From the NCBI GenBank assembly GCA_021404525.1, contig JAAWWE010000002.1, positions 310,001 to 374,000 on the forward strand: a stretch of 64,000 bases of DNA, written 5' to 3'. Below the pieces are notes generated by a model. The model worked only from the letters and a program-made list of their open reading frames with translations. It had not been told where the DNA came from and did no database searches. Each line of letters begins with the position of its first letter. Within the stretch, counting starts at the first letter, position 1. Of this stretch, positions 17,926 to 27,037 are shown piece by piece. The position numbers and the translations under genes were made by a program. Source of the DNA: Rhodobiaceae bacterium. GTDB taxonomy: Bacteria > Pseudomonadota > Alphaproteobacteria > Parvibaculales > Parvibaculaceae.

Positions 17926-18036
17926 AGGCCTGCCTCCAATGTCGGGGATTCTCGGAATTTTTGTTGCGGCAAGGTGGCACGGCCCCCGCAGAAATGCAAA
18001 ACCCTCAAGATTGGTGCGTGATTTCGCATCCAATTC

Positions 18037-18067
18037 TTGCCAATTCGCCTGCGAACCCTGATATAGT
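18037..18067 (+). promoter_or_regulatory. Promoter of the SRP RNA gene
   Basis: TTGCCA (18037-18042) and TATAGT (18062-18067) are 19 bases apart; an overlapping GATATA at 18060 gives 17. Either places the start a few bases before the RNA's first paired base at 18074. Confidence 0.55.
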
Positions 18068-18073
18068 GTCCTC

Positions 18074-18170
18074 GGGAGGTTGGCGGTGGACGAGTTTCTC
18101 GCCAACCCGGTCAGGTCCGGAAGGAAGCAGCCGTAACGAGCCCTACTCGGGTCTCTGTTCCAGCCTCCCA
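18074..18170 (+). ncRNA. ffs: Small signal recognition particle RNA (4.5S type)
   Basis: The central loop sequence GGTCAGGTCCGGAAGGAAGCA (18109-18129) is the hallmark of SRP domain IV, where Ffh binds. The ends pair as GGGAGG (18074-18079) with CCTCCC (18164-18169), giving a rod of about 97 nt without an Alu domain, as in proteobacteria. The RNA and Ffh target nascent membrane proteins to FtsY. Position just upstream of dnaX is conserved in alphaproteobacteria as I recall. Confidence 0.95.
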
Positions 18171-18198
18171 CTTAAGAATTCCAGCCCATGCGTCGGAG

Positions 18199-20064
18199 AT
18201 GAAGGCGAAATGCCCCTCAGGCGTCAGGCTTGCCAACCGGGGAGCGGCAAACCGCCAGATGGATGACGTCGCTGACAGTGCACCTGAACGGGAAGAAGCT
18301 CCCGACCCTGCAACTGAACCCGGATTCGACTTAGGCGGCGGCAGCGCAGCCCCAGCTGCAGACACCGGGTACCGCGTTCTTGCCCGGAAGTATCGTCCCA
18401 CAACCTTCGATGACCTGGTCGGCCAGGAAGCCATGGTGCGCACCCTCTCAAACGCCTTTGAGAGTGGCCGGATTGCCCATGCCTTCATGCTGACCGGCGT
18501 GCGCGGTGTGGGGAAAACCACCACCGCCCGTATTCTTGCCCGTGCGCTGAACTACACCAAAGCCGACGGTGATAAGCCGACCATTGAGCTGCATGATTTT
18601 GGCGAGCATTGCGAAGCCATCATGGAATCGCGCCACCAGGATGTGCTCGAGATGGATGCGGCGTCGCGCACCGGCATTGACGACATTCGCGAGATCATTG
18701 AGAGCGTGCGCTACAACCCGGTCAGTGCACGCTACAAAGTCTACATCATTGACGAAGTGCACATGCTCTCAAAAGCAGCCTTTAATGGGTTGCTGAAGAC
18801 ACTGGAAGAACCGCCGGAGCATGTGAAGTTCATCTTCGCCACCACCGAGATTCGCAAGGTTCCCGTTACGGTCCTCTCGCGCTGTCAGCGCTTTGATCTG
18901 CGTCGCCTGAGTGCCGAAGAGCTGATGGGGTTGCTGAAAAAGGTTGCCGACAAGGAAAGCGTGGCGATTGAAGACGCTGCCCTTGGATTGTTGGCGCGCG
19001 CGGCTGAAGGCTCTGCGCGCGATGGTCTGTCGCTCCTGGATCAGGGCATTGCCCATGGCGCGGGCACCATCAAAGAAGAAGACGTGCGCGACATGTTGGG
19101 CCTTGCCGACCGTGCCCGCGTCTTTGACCTGTTCGACCTGGTGATGAAGGGCGACATTGCCCCGGCATTGGCAGAACTTCGCGACCAATATGATGCAGGG
19201 GCCGATCCAGCTGTGGTCTTGTCCGACCTTGCAGAACTCACCCATTGGCTGACGCGGTTGAAGCTCGCCGAGAGTGCTGCAGACGACATGACCGTCACGG
19301 AGACAGAACGCGTCCGGGGTCAGGAGATGGCGAAAGCGCTGCCTGTGCGTGTGCTGTCACGAACCTGGCAGATGTTGCTCAAAGGCATTGGAGAAGTGCA
19401 GGGCGCGGCGAAACCGATCGCAGCGGCGGAAATGATCCTGGTGCGCTTGGCCTATGTGGCCGACCAACCTTCGCCGGAAGAGCTCGTGGCCAAACTGAAA
19501 GATCAACCTGCCGGCGCAGGTGCAGGAGGCAGTACCCCGAATATGGGCGGCGCGCCGAATGGTGGCGCACGCGCAAGTCTGGGGGGCGGCGGTGCCGCTC
19601 AGGCGGTAGGGCAGTCTCAACCACAAGGTCAGCCGGAACCCGCGCGCGCACCAGAATTTCGTGCCTATGCGGATGTGATCGCCTATGCCAAGTCCCAGCG
19701 CGACATCAGGCTCGCGCATCTTATGGAATCGGGCCTGCGTCTCGTGCATTTCGAGAAAGGCCGCATTGAGGTCAATGTGGTCCATGGCGACAATTCTGTT
19801 GCGGGCCAGCTTGCCGAGAAGCTGCGGCAATGGACGGGCGAGCGTTGGCTTGTGTCCATATCCAAGGCGGAAGGTGCGCCGACGCTCAGACAGCAGAAAG
19901 AGACCCGCCGGGACGAATTGCACCTTGAAGTGCAGGGTGATCCGCTGGTGAAGGCGGCGTTGGACGCATTTCCCGGTGCGAAAATTAAGAATGTTGTGGA
20001 GCCGGAGCTTCTGGGCCCAGCGCCTGCTGAGGGCGAGAGTACAAAAGACGAGGATGCAGATTGA
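18199..20064 (+). CDS. dnaX: DNA polymerase III subunits gamma/tau
   Basis: This is the clamp-loader ATPase, 621 residues from ATG 18199; ATG 18259 (MDDVADSAPERE) is an equally likely start. The AAA+ core begins at YRVLARKYRPTTFDDLVGQE, with Walker A GVRGVGKTTTARILARAL, Walker B YIIDEVHML and the sensor stretch FIFATTEIRKVPVTVLSRCQ. The zinc module is degenerate: only the Cys in GEHCEAI remains of the usual four, a pattern I recall from other alphaproteobacteria. A Gly/Ala/Gln-rich linker (about 440-490) leads to the tau-like C-terminus. The TGA overlaps the TTG start of ybaB. Confidence 0.95.
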   Translation: MKAKCPSGVRLANRGAANRQMDDVADSAPEREEAPDPATEPGFDLGGGSAAPAADTGYRVLARKYRPTTFDDLVGQEAMVRTLSNAFESGRIAHAFMLTGVRGVGKTTTARILARALNYTKADGDKPTIELHDFGEHCEAIMESRHQDVLEMDAASRTGIDDIREIIESVRYNPVSARYKVYIIDEVHMLSKAAFNGLLKTLEEPPEHVKFIFATTEIRKVPVTVLSRCQRFDLRRLSAEELMGLLKKVADKESVAIEDAALGLLARAAEGSARDGLSLLDQGIAHGAGTIKEEDVRDMLGLADRARVFDLFDLVMKGDIAPALAELRDQYDAGADPAVVLSDLAELTHWLTRLKLAESAADDMTVTETERVRGQEMAKALPVRVLSRTWQMLLKGIGEVQGAAKPIAAAEMILVRLAYVADQPSPEELVAKLKDQPAGAGAGGSTPNMGGAPNGGARASLGGGGAAQAVGQSQPQGQPEPARAPEFRAYADVIAYAKSQRDIRLAHLMESGLRLVHFEKGRIEVNVVHGDNSVAGQLAEKLRQWTGERWLVSISKAEGAPTLRQQKETRRDELHLEVQGDPLVKAALDAFPGAKIKNVVEPELLGPAPAEGESTKDEDAD

Positions 20065-20384
20065 AAAACCTGACCGACATGATGAAGCAGGCGCGGGAGC
20101 TGCAATCAAAGCTCGCTGATACGCAAGCCGAGCTTGAAAACACAGAAGTGGAAGGCTCCAGCGGCGCGGGCCTCGTGCGCGTCACTCTGTCAGGTAAAGG
20201 CACCATGAAGCGGTTGCATGTAGACCCAAGCCTTATGAAGCCCGATGAAGCGGAAATCCTGGAAGACCTGATTGTTGCCGCCTTCAATGACGGCAAGACA
20301 AAGGCTGAAGCTTTGGTGGCCGAACGCATGAAAGAGCTGACTGGCGGTCTGCCTCTGCCCCCTGGCATGAATTTCGGTCTCTGA
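20061..20384 (+). CDS. ybaB: YbaB/EbfC nucleoid-associated protein
   Basis: The 107-residue protein starts with TTG at 20061, overlapping the dnaX stop (TTGA). It opens KNLTDMMKQARELQSKLAD, the YbaB amphipathic helix, then has GLVRVTLSGKGTMKRLHVDP and ends LPLPPGMNFGL, matching the family over its full length. YbaB dimers bind DNA and coat the nucleoid, and the gene almost always sits between dnaX and recR, as here. ATG 20079 would be an alternative start but would cut the first helix. Confidence 0.93.
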   Translation: MKNLTDMMKQARELQSKLADTQAELENTEVEGSSGAGLVRVTLSGKGTMKRLHVDPSLMKPDEAEILEDLIVAAFNDGKTKAEALVAERMKELTGGLPLPPGMNFGL

Positions 20385-20385
20385 C

Positions 20386-20434
20386 TCGTGTTTCCAGGAA
20401 AAGTGGCCTTCCGGTTTTCCGTCCGGAAACACGA
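20386..20434. repeat. Palindromic intergenic repeat, copy 1
   Basis: Arms TCGTGTTTCC (20386-20395) and GGAAACACGA (20425-20434) pair perfectly, and inside them GGAAAA and TTTTCC pair around GTGGCCTTCCGG. It belongs to the same family as the elements at 49096 and 56439. It lies between ybaB and recR and could modulate read-through or message stability. Confidence 0.75.
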
Positions 20435-20452
20435 TAAAGAGATGAAAAAGTC

Positions 20453-21055
20453 ATGAGTACCCTGTCAGGACCAGAGATTGAGCGGTTGATTCAGCTGCTT
20501 GGCAAATTGCCAGGTTTAGGCCCTCGTTCGGCCCGGCGCGCGGTTCTGCATCTGGTAAAGAAAAAGCAGACCCTGTTGGAGCCGCTCGCAACGGCAATGG
20601 CGGACGCCGCGGAAAAGGCCGTGATCTGCACCACGTGTGGAAATGTGGATACGCAGGACCCCTGCATGATTTGCATTGATCCCCGTCGGGAGCCCAAAAG
20701 CCTCTGCGTGGTGGAAGATGTGGGCGACCTCTGGGCGCTGGAACGCGCAGGTGCGCACAAAGGCCGCTATCACGTTTTGGGTGGCACGCTCTCAGCGCTT
20801 GATGGCATCGGTCCGGAAGACCTCACCATCGGTTCTTTGCTGGAACGCGCGTCCGGCGAGGAGATCACAGAAGTGATCCTTGCCACCAACGCAACGGTTG
20901 ATGGCCAGACCACGGCGCACTACATCACTGATCGTCTGGCGAGCGCCGGCGTCTCCGTTACGCGTCTCGCCCACGGCGTGCCTGTGGGCGGGGAACTGGA
21001 CTATCTCGATGACGGCACGCTTGCGGCGGCCATGAAGTCCCGCCGCCCGGTTTAA
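20453..21055 (+). CDS. recR: Recombination mediator RecR
   Basis: The 200-residue protein has the expected parts in order: a helix-hairpin-helix ([19 protein letters not shown]), a four-Cys zinc finger (CTTCG then CMIC, about residues 60-75), and a Toprim domain starting [17 protein letters not shown] with [19 protein letters not shown]. RecR rings with RecO (and RecF) load RecA on gapped DNA. It is the last gene of the dnaX-ybaB-recR unit, with one palindromic repeat in the 68-bp gap before it. Confidence 0.96.
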   Translation: MSTLSGPEIERLIQLLGKLPGLGPRSARRAVLHLVKKKQTLLEPLATAMADAAEKAVICTTCGNVDTQDPCMICIDPRREPKSLCVVEDVGDLWALERAGAHKGRYHVLGGTLSALDGIGPEDLTIGSLLERASGEEITEVILATNATVDGQTTAHYITDRLASAGVSVTRLAHGVPVGGELDYLDDGTLAAAMKSRRPV

Positions 21056-21061
21056 CCTCGC

Positions 21062-21406
21062 TCAAACAACTTTGTTGACCGCAGTGCCCTTCATCTGTTC
21101 CAGGCGCATCTCTCGCAAATAGAGAAACATCGGTAATCCACACGACACGCCAACAAGGAACGTGCCAACGACCGGCATCCAGAGCCGCTCCATAGCGAGC
21201 CGCTTGCCTTCAATCAGAATGAAGGGAATGAGCACAAGGGCGGAGATGATGACATCCCAGCCGAAAAATCCGCCAATGCGTGTGGAAAAAAGCTCGCTGA
21301 TGAACAGCGGGATGTCGAGGCCGTGCTCCGAAAGCCAGGGCAGGAATTGCGACAGTGGCAGGAGTGTGCCCGCCACCATCGCACCAAGGTAGAACCAACG
21401 CAGCAC
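21062..21406 (-). CDS. DUF2834 membrane protein
   Basis: This 114-residue inner-membrane protein has three hydrophobic segments and the DUF2834 pattern: LPWLSEHGLDIPLFISELF, then FFGWDVIISALVLIPFILIE and VGVSCGLPMFLYLREM. The function of the family is unknown. It lies four bases downstream of the AGCS symporter gene on the same strand and is presumably cotranscribed. It converges with recR at a gap of only six bases with no visible terminator. Confidence 0.85.
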   Translation of the reverse strand: MLRWFYLGAMVAGTLLPLSQFLPWLSEHGLDIPLFISELFSTRIGGFFGWDVIISALVLIPFILIEGKRLAMERLWMPVVGTFLVGVSCGLPMFLYLREMRLEQMKGTAVNKVV

Positions 21407-21409
21407 AAA

Positions 21410-22777
21410 TCAGTCCGCGCTTTGTGGGTTTGCCGCCCGTTTTTCCCAATAGGTCTTGGTTGCTTTGAAGACCATTGGTCCGAGGATGATAAGGCCGATC
21501 AGGTTGGGGATCGCCATCATGGCATTAAGCGTATCCGCGAGCAGCCAGATGAACCCAAGATTGAGCGTCGCCCCAACAGGGATCGCGACAATCCAGATCA
21601 CCCGGTAGGGCAGGATCGCGAGATCACCGAAGAGATATTGCACCGAGCGTTCCCCATAATAGGACCAGCCGAGAATGGTCGTGAAGGCAAAGACGGCAAG
21701 CGCAACAGAAACGATTTCAGCACCGCCGGGGAGCGCCATCGCAAAGCTGGCGCTTGTAAGCGCAGCACCTGTATCGCCGGACGTCCAGAGACCCGACGTG
21801 ATGATCACGAGCCCGGTCATGGTGCAGACAATGATCGTATCGATGAATGTGCCGAGCATCGCAATGTGTCCCTGACGAACAGGGTCATTGGTCTTGGCTG
21901 CAGCATGCGCGATCGCGGCAGACCCAAGTCCTGCCTCGTTGGAGAAGACGCCCCGCGCGATCCCAAAGCGGATCGCGGCGGCAACCGTGGCGCCCGCAAA
22001 GCCGCCCGCGGCGGAAACGGGTTCAAAGGCGTGGGTGAAGATGAGCGCAAAGGCGTCTGGAATGGCCGCCGCATTGATCACGAGGATGACAATGGCGCTT
22101 CCCACATAGAGGACAATCATGAGAGGGACGAGCGCACCTGCCACGTCAGCAATGCGACGAATGCCACCGAGCAAAACGGCCGCCACAATGGCCATCATGA
22201 CAAGGCCCGTTGCGATGTGCGGCACGCCAAAGCTGGAGCTCATCGCATCGGCGACCGAGTTTGCCTGCACACCATTGCCGATACCGAAAGCCGCGACGGC
22301 TGCAAACAGCGCGAACAGAGGGGCGAGAACTTTGCCAAGGGCCGGGTATTTTTCACCGACACCGTTCTTGAGGTAATACATCGGCCCACCGACATGGTTG
22401 CCCTTGGCGTCGGTTTCCCGAAAGGTTACAGCGCACACGGCTTCTGCATATTTCGTCGCCATGCCGATCAACGCGATCAGCCACATGTAGAACAGCGCGC
22501 CGGGCCCGCCCAGAAAGATAGCGGTCGCAACACCGGCAATATTCCCTGTGCCCACCGTGGCGGAAAGGGCCGTCATCAGCGCCTTGAAGGGGGGGATGTC
22601 GCCGTCACCCGGTGCTGTGGGCGCGAGCAAAAGTTTAAAACCGTGCGCTAGCTTGCGAAGCGGCATGAAGAGCAACCCCGCCATCAGGAAGACGCCTGTC
22701 GCACCAATCAGGATGAGCATGGGCACGCCCCAGACGATGCTGTTCACCTGCCCCACAAATGCTTCGATCATTTCCAT
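21410..22777 (-). CDS. Alanine/glycine:cation symporter (AGCS family)
   Basis: The 455-residue protein has about eleven membrane helices and the AGCS hallmark near residues 70-110: ALSATVGTGNIAGVATAI, then GGPGALFYMWLIALIGMATK and YAEA. These carriers import alanine or glycine with sodium. Other typical stretches are FSNEAGLGSAAIAHAAAKT and TIIVCTMTGLVII. No glycine riboswitch is visible in the 32 bp to rmuC, so control must come from elsewhere. It is followed by DUF2834 in the same direction. Confidence 0.92.
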   Translation of the reverse strand: MEMIEAFVGQVNSIVWGVPMLILIGATGVFLMAGLLFMPLRKLAHGFKLLLAPTAPGDGDIPPFKALMTALSATVGTGNIAGVATAIFLGGPGALFYMWLIALIGMATKYAEAVCAVTFRETDAKGNHVGGPMYYLKNGVGEKYPALGKVLAPLFALFAAVAAFGIGNGVQANSVADAMSSSFGVPHIATGLVMMAIVAAVLLGGIRRIADVAGALVPLMIVLYVGSAIVILVINAAAIPDAFALIFTHAFEPVSAAGGFAGATVAAAIRFGIARGVFSNEAGLGSAAIAHAAAKTNDPVRQGHIAMLGTFIDTIIVCTMTGLVIITSGLWTSGDTGAALTSASFAMALPGGAEIVSVALAVFAFTTILGWSYYGERSVQYLFGDLAILPYRVIWIVAIPVGATLNLGFIWLLADTLNAMMAIPNLIGLIILGPMVFKATKTYWEKRAANPQSAD

Positions 22778-22809
22778 GTGCCGTCCCCCAGACGTTCTAT
22801 TCAGACATT

Positions 22810-24051
22810 CTATTCACCGGCAAGCAGGTCCGGTTGGTTTCCCGTTGTCTTGCCGCTTGATTGTATCTTGCTTTCAGAAGGCGGGGATAACTCGGCTGGA
22901 TCTTCCAGTTCGACTTCCTTAATCCGCTCGCCTTTCCGCGTAATTTTTGATGTGGATGTCTCGATGTCGCGAATATCCTTTTCCGCCTGCGCGAAATGCC
23001 CTTTAAGCTTGTCGACCCGCGCATCTAGCCGCCCCACATCTTCCAACAGTTTCCCCACTTCAGCTTGAATGACATGGGCCTGCTCGCGCATCTGGGCGTC
23101 TTTCAGCACTGCGCGCACCGTGTTGAGCGTCGCCATCAGCGTGGTGGGCGAGACAATCCAGACCCGCGCCTTATAGCCCTGGTCCACCACATCGGCGAAG
23201 CGCGCATGCAGCTCCGCATAGACAGCTTCTGATGGCAGGAACATGAGCGCTGATTCTGCGGTCTCGCCGGGAATAATGTACTTCTCCGAGATGTCCTTGA
23301 TGTGCTTCTGCACGTCCGCCCGCAATTGGCGGGTCGCAGCCACTTTTGCGGCTTCATCAGGCGCGTCGACCAACCGGCGGTAGCTGTCGAGGGGAAACTT
23401 GCTGTCCACCGCGATTGAGCCCGGCGGGTTGGGCAACTTGATCAGACAGTCTGGACGGCTTTTGTTGGAGAGCGGTGTCTGGAACGAATAGGCCGACGGG
23501 GGCAGAGCACTTGTCACAAGATCGTTCAGCTGAATTTCGCCAAACGCGCCGCGGGCCTGTTTGTTGCCGAGCACTTCCTGAAGCCCGACGACTTCAGTCG
23601 TGAGCCCATCCAGTTTCTTTTGCGCTTCGTCGATGCGCACCAGGCGTTCATTGAGCGCGCCCAACTGTTCTCCAAGCTGCTCCCGGTTTTTTAGCGAGGT
23701 CTCAGACAGGTTTTTGCTGACCTTCTCTAACCGCTCATTCAGCGTCTGATTGGTTTTTTGCGTGCTCTCGCTCAGGCTTTGATTGAGCCGCTGGCTCACC
23801 GCGTCGAGCCGTTCATTCAGCGCCTGGTTGAGCGTCTGTTGGCTGGTCGTCTGGCCTTCCTGAAGTGTCGCCAACCGGCCGGCCAGTTGGTTCTGCATGT
23901 CGGCAAGCTGTGCCAACTGGTGCTCGACCGGGTCCGGTCCTGTGGGTTCGTCCGTTGATGCACCTTTCTGCAAACGCAGCATAAGCAGCGCTGTCACGAC
24001 CACCGCTGTGACAACAGCCGAAACCAGATAGGGGAGGAAAGAAGCGTCCAT
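22810..24051 (-). CDS. rmuC: RmuC-family DNA recombination protein
   Basis: The product (413 residues) has an N-terminal membrane anchor (about 5-24), a long coiled coil rich in Leu, Gln and Glu (about 45-150, with repeated LNERLDAVSQRLNQSL-like units), and then the RmuC nuclease-like domain with GEIQLNDLVTSALPPSAY and SIAVDSKFPLDSYRRL. RmuC limits inversions at short repeats. In alphaproteobacteria it is often found beside def, as it nearly is here. The stop codon lies inside a 13-bp tandem duplication. Confidence 0.93.
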   Translation of the reverse strand: MDASFLPYLVSAVVTAVVVTALLMLRLQKGASTDEPTGPDPVEHQLAQLADMQNQLAGRLATLQEGQTTSQQTLNQALNERLDAVSQRLNQSLSESTQKTNQTLNERLEKVSKNLSETSLKNREQLGEQLGALNERLVRIDEAQKKLDGLTTEVVGLQEVLGNKQARGAFGEIQLNDLVTSALPPSAYSFQTPLSNKSRPDCLIKLPNPPGSIAVDSKFPLDSYRRLVDAPDEAAKVAATRQLRADVQKHIKDISEKYIIPGETAESALMFLPSEAVYAELHARFADVVDQGYKARVWIVSPTTLMATLNTVRAVLKDAQMREQAHVIQAEVGKLLEDVGRLDARVDKLKGHFAQAEKDIRDIETSTSKITRKGERIKEVELEDPAELSPPSESKIQSSGKTTGNQPDLLAGE

Positions 24052-24180
24052 CGAATCTCACATTTTTTCAGGCGCGCCAACTATACCCGAAATCATGGCT
24101 GGCGCAGCGCTCTTGACCTCAAGCGCGGGGCCCAGCCATAAAAGGGTGGGGTAAGTCTTTAGGTCTTAGGACGAGGGGAT

Positions 24181-24696
24181 ATGATGAAATTTCTCAGAGA
24201 TTTTGGCCGTTTTGCGGGTCTTTCAGCTGTCGCTCTTCTGGTCGCCGCCTGCGGGCCCGTGATCGAAACCCACTACGACTACACCCCGCCGTCCCAGCAA
24301 GGAGGCATGCAATGTCTGGCGCAATGCCAGCAGGGCCAAAATCAGTGCACGCGCAATGCGGACGCAGAACGTTCCGACTGCCGGTACCGCGAAGACGAGC
24401 GCGTTCGGAATGAAAATGCTCGTGCTCAGGAAAATTACGAGTATGAGCTCGACCAGTATCTCTATGAAAAACGCCGGGCTGAGAAGGCGCGCGAGCGGTT
24501 TTTCCGGGTAAATGGGACATATGAAGGTGCGCCCGGCCTCCCGGAACGCCCAGACTCTCCATATGAGCGCACCCCGTCCTACTATCAATGTGAGGATATC
24601 GGGTCCCAATGTGTGGGCCAATTCAACATGTGCTACAGCTCTTGCGGCGGACAGGTGCGTGAACGCCAGGTTTGTGTCGCAAACTGCGATCAATAA
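24181..24696 (+). CDS. Cysteine-rich lipoprotein with twin CX3C motif
   Basis: I do not recognise a named family. The 171-residue product has a lipoprotein signal (LLVAAC, lipidated Cys24), then a first Cys cluster (CLAQC, then two more Cys spaced by 6 and 10), a charged, probably helical middle rich in Arg, Glu and Tyr (about 65-120), a short PERPDSPYERTPS linker, and a second cluster with CYSSC and CVANC separated by nine residues. The ten Cys after the lipid anchor suggest disulfide-linked helical hairpins in the periplasm. It is divergent from rmuC and lies 90 bp upstream of def. Confidence 0.75.
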   Translation: MMKFLRDFGRFAGLSAVALLVAACGPVIETHYDYTPPSQQGGMQCLAQCQQGQNQCTRNADAERSDCRYREDERVRNENARAQENYEYELDQYLYEKRRAEKARERFFRVNGTYEGAPGLPERPDSPYERTPSYYQCEDIGSQCVGQFNMCYSSCGGQVRERQVCVANCDQ

Positions 24697-24786
24697 GGCG
24701 TCTGTCTGTATGGGTAGAGCGCCGCTGACCGGCCGGCAGACCGCGTAAGGCTTGACGCCAGATCGCTGGGGGCCTATCTCGTCCTC

Positions 24787-25314
24787 ATGACCATTCGCCC
24801 GATTGTGACAGCTCCCGACCGACGCCTGAAACAGGTCTCAACCCCTGTGGAAAAGGTGGACGATGAGCTGCGTCTCCTCATGGATGACATGTTGGAAACC
24901 ATGTATGACGCGCCAGGGATCGGCCTTGCCGCCATTCAGGTCGGCGTCCCGAAACGCGTGATTGTCATGGATCTCGCCCGTGAAGGCGAAGAACCGGAGC
25001 CACGTTATTTTGTGAACCCGGAGATCATCTGGACCGACGATAGCGAGACCCGAGTCTATGAAGAAGGGTGCTTATCGGTACCGGAATTCTATGACGAGAT
25101 TGAGCGTCCCGCGAAATGTCGTGTTCGTTTCCTCGACTATCAGGGCGAAATTCGCGAGCTGGACTGCGATGAGATGTTAGCGACCTGCCTCCAGCATGAA
25201 ATGGATCATCTCGAAGGCGTGCTCTTCATCGATCACCTCTCCAAACTGAAGCGCGATCGGGTTTTGAAAAAGCTCCTGAAAGAACGCCGCCTGAAAGAAA
25301 AAGAACTGGCCTGA
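24787..25314 (+). CDS. def: Peptide deformylase
   Basis: This 175-residue metalloenzyme removes the formyl group from the initiator Met of new proteins. All three motifs are intact: [20 protein letters not shown] (metal Cys) and [12 protein letters not shown] (two metal His and the catalytic Glu). A Lys/Glu-rich tail follows. It heads the def-fmt-truA run, with 28 bp to fmt. Confidence 0.97.
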   Translation: MTIRPIVTAPDRRLKQVSTPVEKVDDELRLLMDDMLETMYDAPGIGLAAIQVGVPKRVIVMDLAREGEEPEPRYFVNPEIIWTDDSETRVYEEGCLSVPEFYDEIERPAKCRVRFLDYQGEIRELDCDEMLATCLQHEMDHLEGVLFIDHLSKLKRDRVLKKLLKERRLKEKELA

Positions 25315-25342
25315 CCGGTTCGAAACGCGCACCCTTAACTTT

Positions 25343-26287
25343 ATGACCAGTTCCAAACCTCTCCGTATCGCGTTTATGGGAACGCCCGACTTTTCAGTTG
25401 GCGTTCTCGCAGCGCTGGTCGACACCGGCCACGACATCGTTGCGGTCTACTCGCAGCCGCCAAGGAAGGCGGGGCGGGGAATGGATCTGAAAAAGTCACC
25501 TGTGCATGAATTTGCAGAGGCAAAAGGCATTGAGGTACGCACACCCAAAAGTCTGAAGGGCGAAGAGGAGCAACAAGCCTTTGCCGACCTCAATCTTGAT
25601 GTGGCCATCGTTGTCGCTTACGGCCTTCTGCTGCCAACGCCCATTCTTGAAGCCCCCCGTTTTGGATGTCTCAATCTCCATGCCTCCCTCTTGCCACGCT
25701 GGCGCGGCGCCGCACCGATCCAGCGCGCGATCATGGCGGGTGACGCCGAGACCGGGGTTATGGTCATGCAGATGGATGAAGGTCTGGACACGGGTCCGGT
25801 GCTTGGGACTGCGCGGGTCGCAATCACCAGCGAAATGACCGCGTCGCACCTCCATGATGAACTGGCTGGAATCGGTGCGCCCTTGATGGTGGAAACACTG
25901 GCAAAACTTGCGGCAGGTGAAGTGACCCCGGCTGTGCAATCTGAAGAGGGCATCACCTACGCCAAGAAGATCGACAAGGCGGAAGCCCGGATCGATTGGA
26001 CCCGGTCGGCCAAGGAACTGGACTGCCATATTCGCGGGCTCTCACCATTCCCGGGTGCCTACTTTGAAATCATGCGCAAAGGAAAACCGGAACGGGTGAA
26101 AGTCTTGCGCGCGGAAGCGACGGCAGGAAGCGGCGAGCCAGGCACGGCAATTGACGATGCACTCACGATAGCATGTGGCGAGGGCGCACTTCGTCTTCTT
26201 GAAGTCCAACGTGCTGGTAAAGGCCGCGCGACTGCGGAAGAGTTTCTCCGCGGCTTTCCGCTGACCAGCGGTGAGCACGTAACCTGA
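25343..26287 (+). CDS. fmt: Methionyl-tRNA formyltransferase
   Basis: At 314 residues this is the enzyme that formylates initiator Met-tRNA, the partner of deformylase. The N-terminal formyltransferase domain has [15 protein letters not shown], the catalytic stretch [20 protein letters not shown] and [13 protein letters not shown]. The C-terminal OB-like domain begins near [16 protein letters not shown]. Its TGA shares one base with the ATG of truA (TGATG at 26285-26289), so translation is coupled. Confidence 0.97.
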   Translation: MTSSKPLRIAFMGTPDFSVGVLAALVDTGHDIVAVYSQPPRKAGRGMDLKKSPVHEFAEAKGIEVRTPKSLKGEEEQQAFADLNLDVAIVVAYGLLLPTPILEAPRFGCLNLHASLLPRWRGAAPIQRAIMAGDAETGVMVMQMDEGLDTGPVLGTARVAITSEMTASHLHDELAGIGAPLMVETLAKLAAGEVTPAVQSEEGITYAKKIDKAEARIDWTRSAKELDCHIRGLSPFPGAYFEIMRKGKPERVKVLRAEATAGSGEPGTAIDDALTIACGEGALRLLEVQRAGKGRATAEEFLRGFPLTSGEHVT

Positions 26288-27027
26288 TGCCCCGCTACAA
26301 ACTCACCATTGAATATGACGGCGGACCCTATAATGGCTGGCAGTCCCAGACCAATGGACTGGCCGTGCAGGATCAGGTGACGAAAGCCGTCCGTGCGTAT
26401 AGCGGGGAAGAGGCAGATGTGTTCGCCGCCGGGCGAACGGACACCGGTGTCCATGCATTGGGACAGGTCGTGCATCTGGACCTTGAACGCGGTGATAAAG
26501 CCGACAAGGTGAAGGACGCAGTCAATTACCATCTGAAGCCCGCGCCGATCTCCGTTGTGGCGGCTGAAATGGTCAGCGATGAGTTTCATGCACGCTTTGA
26601 TGCCACAAAGCGCCACTACCTTTACCGCATCATCAACCGGCGAGCGCCCTTGACGCTTGATCTCGGGCAGGCCTGGGCTGTGCCCATACCTCTTGATGCG
26701 GACGCCATGCACAGAGCGGCGCAGGCACTCATCGGCAAACACGATTTCACGACCTTCCGGTCTGTCCATTGCCAGGCGAAATCGCCCGTGCGCACGATGG
26801 ATGAGATTACGGTCTCCCGCTATGGCGAAGAGATAGAAGTAATCTGTCGGGCACGCTCCTTCCTGCACAACCAGGTGCGCTCCATTGTTGGCTCTCTCAA
26901 ATGTGTTGGTGAAGGAAAATGGCGGCCAAAAGACATGGAGGCCGCTTTGAAAGCGGCGGACCGGTCACGCTGCGGCCCTGTCGCACCGCCAGACGGTCTT
27001 TATCTGACGGCTGTGGATTACGATTGA
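26287..27027 (+). CDS. truA: tRNA pseudouridine(38-40) synthase
   Basis: The 246-residue TruA makes pseudouridine at positions 38-40 of the anticodon arm. The catalytic Asp lies in [19 protein letters not shown], and the family start [18 protein letters not shown] and the C-terminal [14 protein letters not shown] are clear. It ends the def-fmt-truA unit. It converges with murI after ten bases and no terminator hairpin is visible between them. Confidence 0.97.
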   Translation: MPRYKLTIEYDGGPYNGWQSQTNGLAVQDQVTKAVRAYSGEEADVFAAGRTDTGVHALGQVVHLDLERGDKADKVKDAVNYHLKPAPISVVAAEMVSDEFHARFDATKRHYLYRIINRRAPLTLDLGQAWAVPIPLDADAMHRAAQALIGKHDFTTFRSVHCQAKSPVRTMDEITVSRYGEEIEVICRARSFLHNQVRSIVGSLKCVGEGKWRPKDMEAALKAADRSRCGPVAPPDGLYLTAVDYD

Positions 27028-27037
27028 GAGTCAGGTA

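Noticed and set aside
18931-18960. A-rich stretch in dnaX as a programmed frameshift site
   Set aside because: CTGAAAAAGG has five A, not the A-AAA-AAG heptamer, and I see no suitable stop or stem right after it.
21323-22651. Plus-strand frame of 442 codons
   Set aside because: It is antisense to the AGCS symporter and has the His/Arg/Asp-rich, low-complexity look of a shadow frame. The symporter's motifs are unambiguous.
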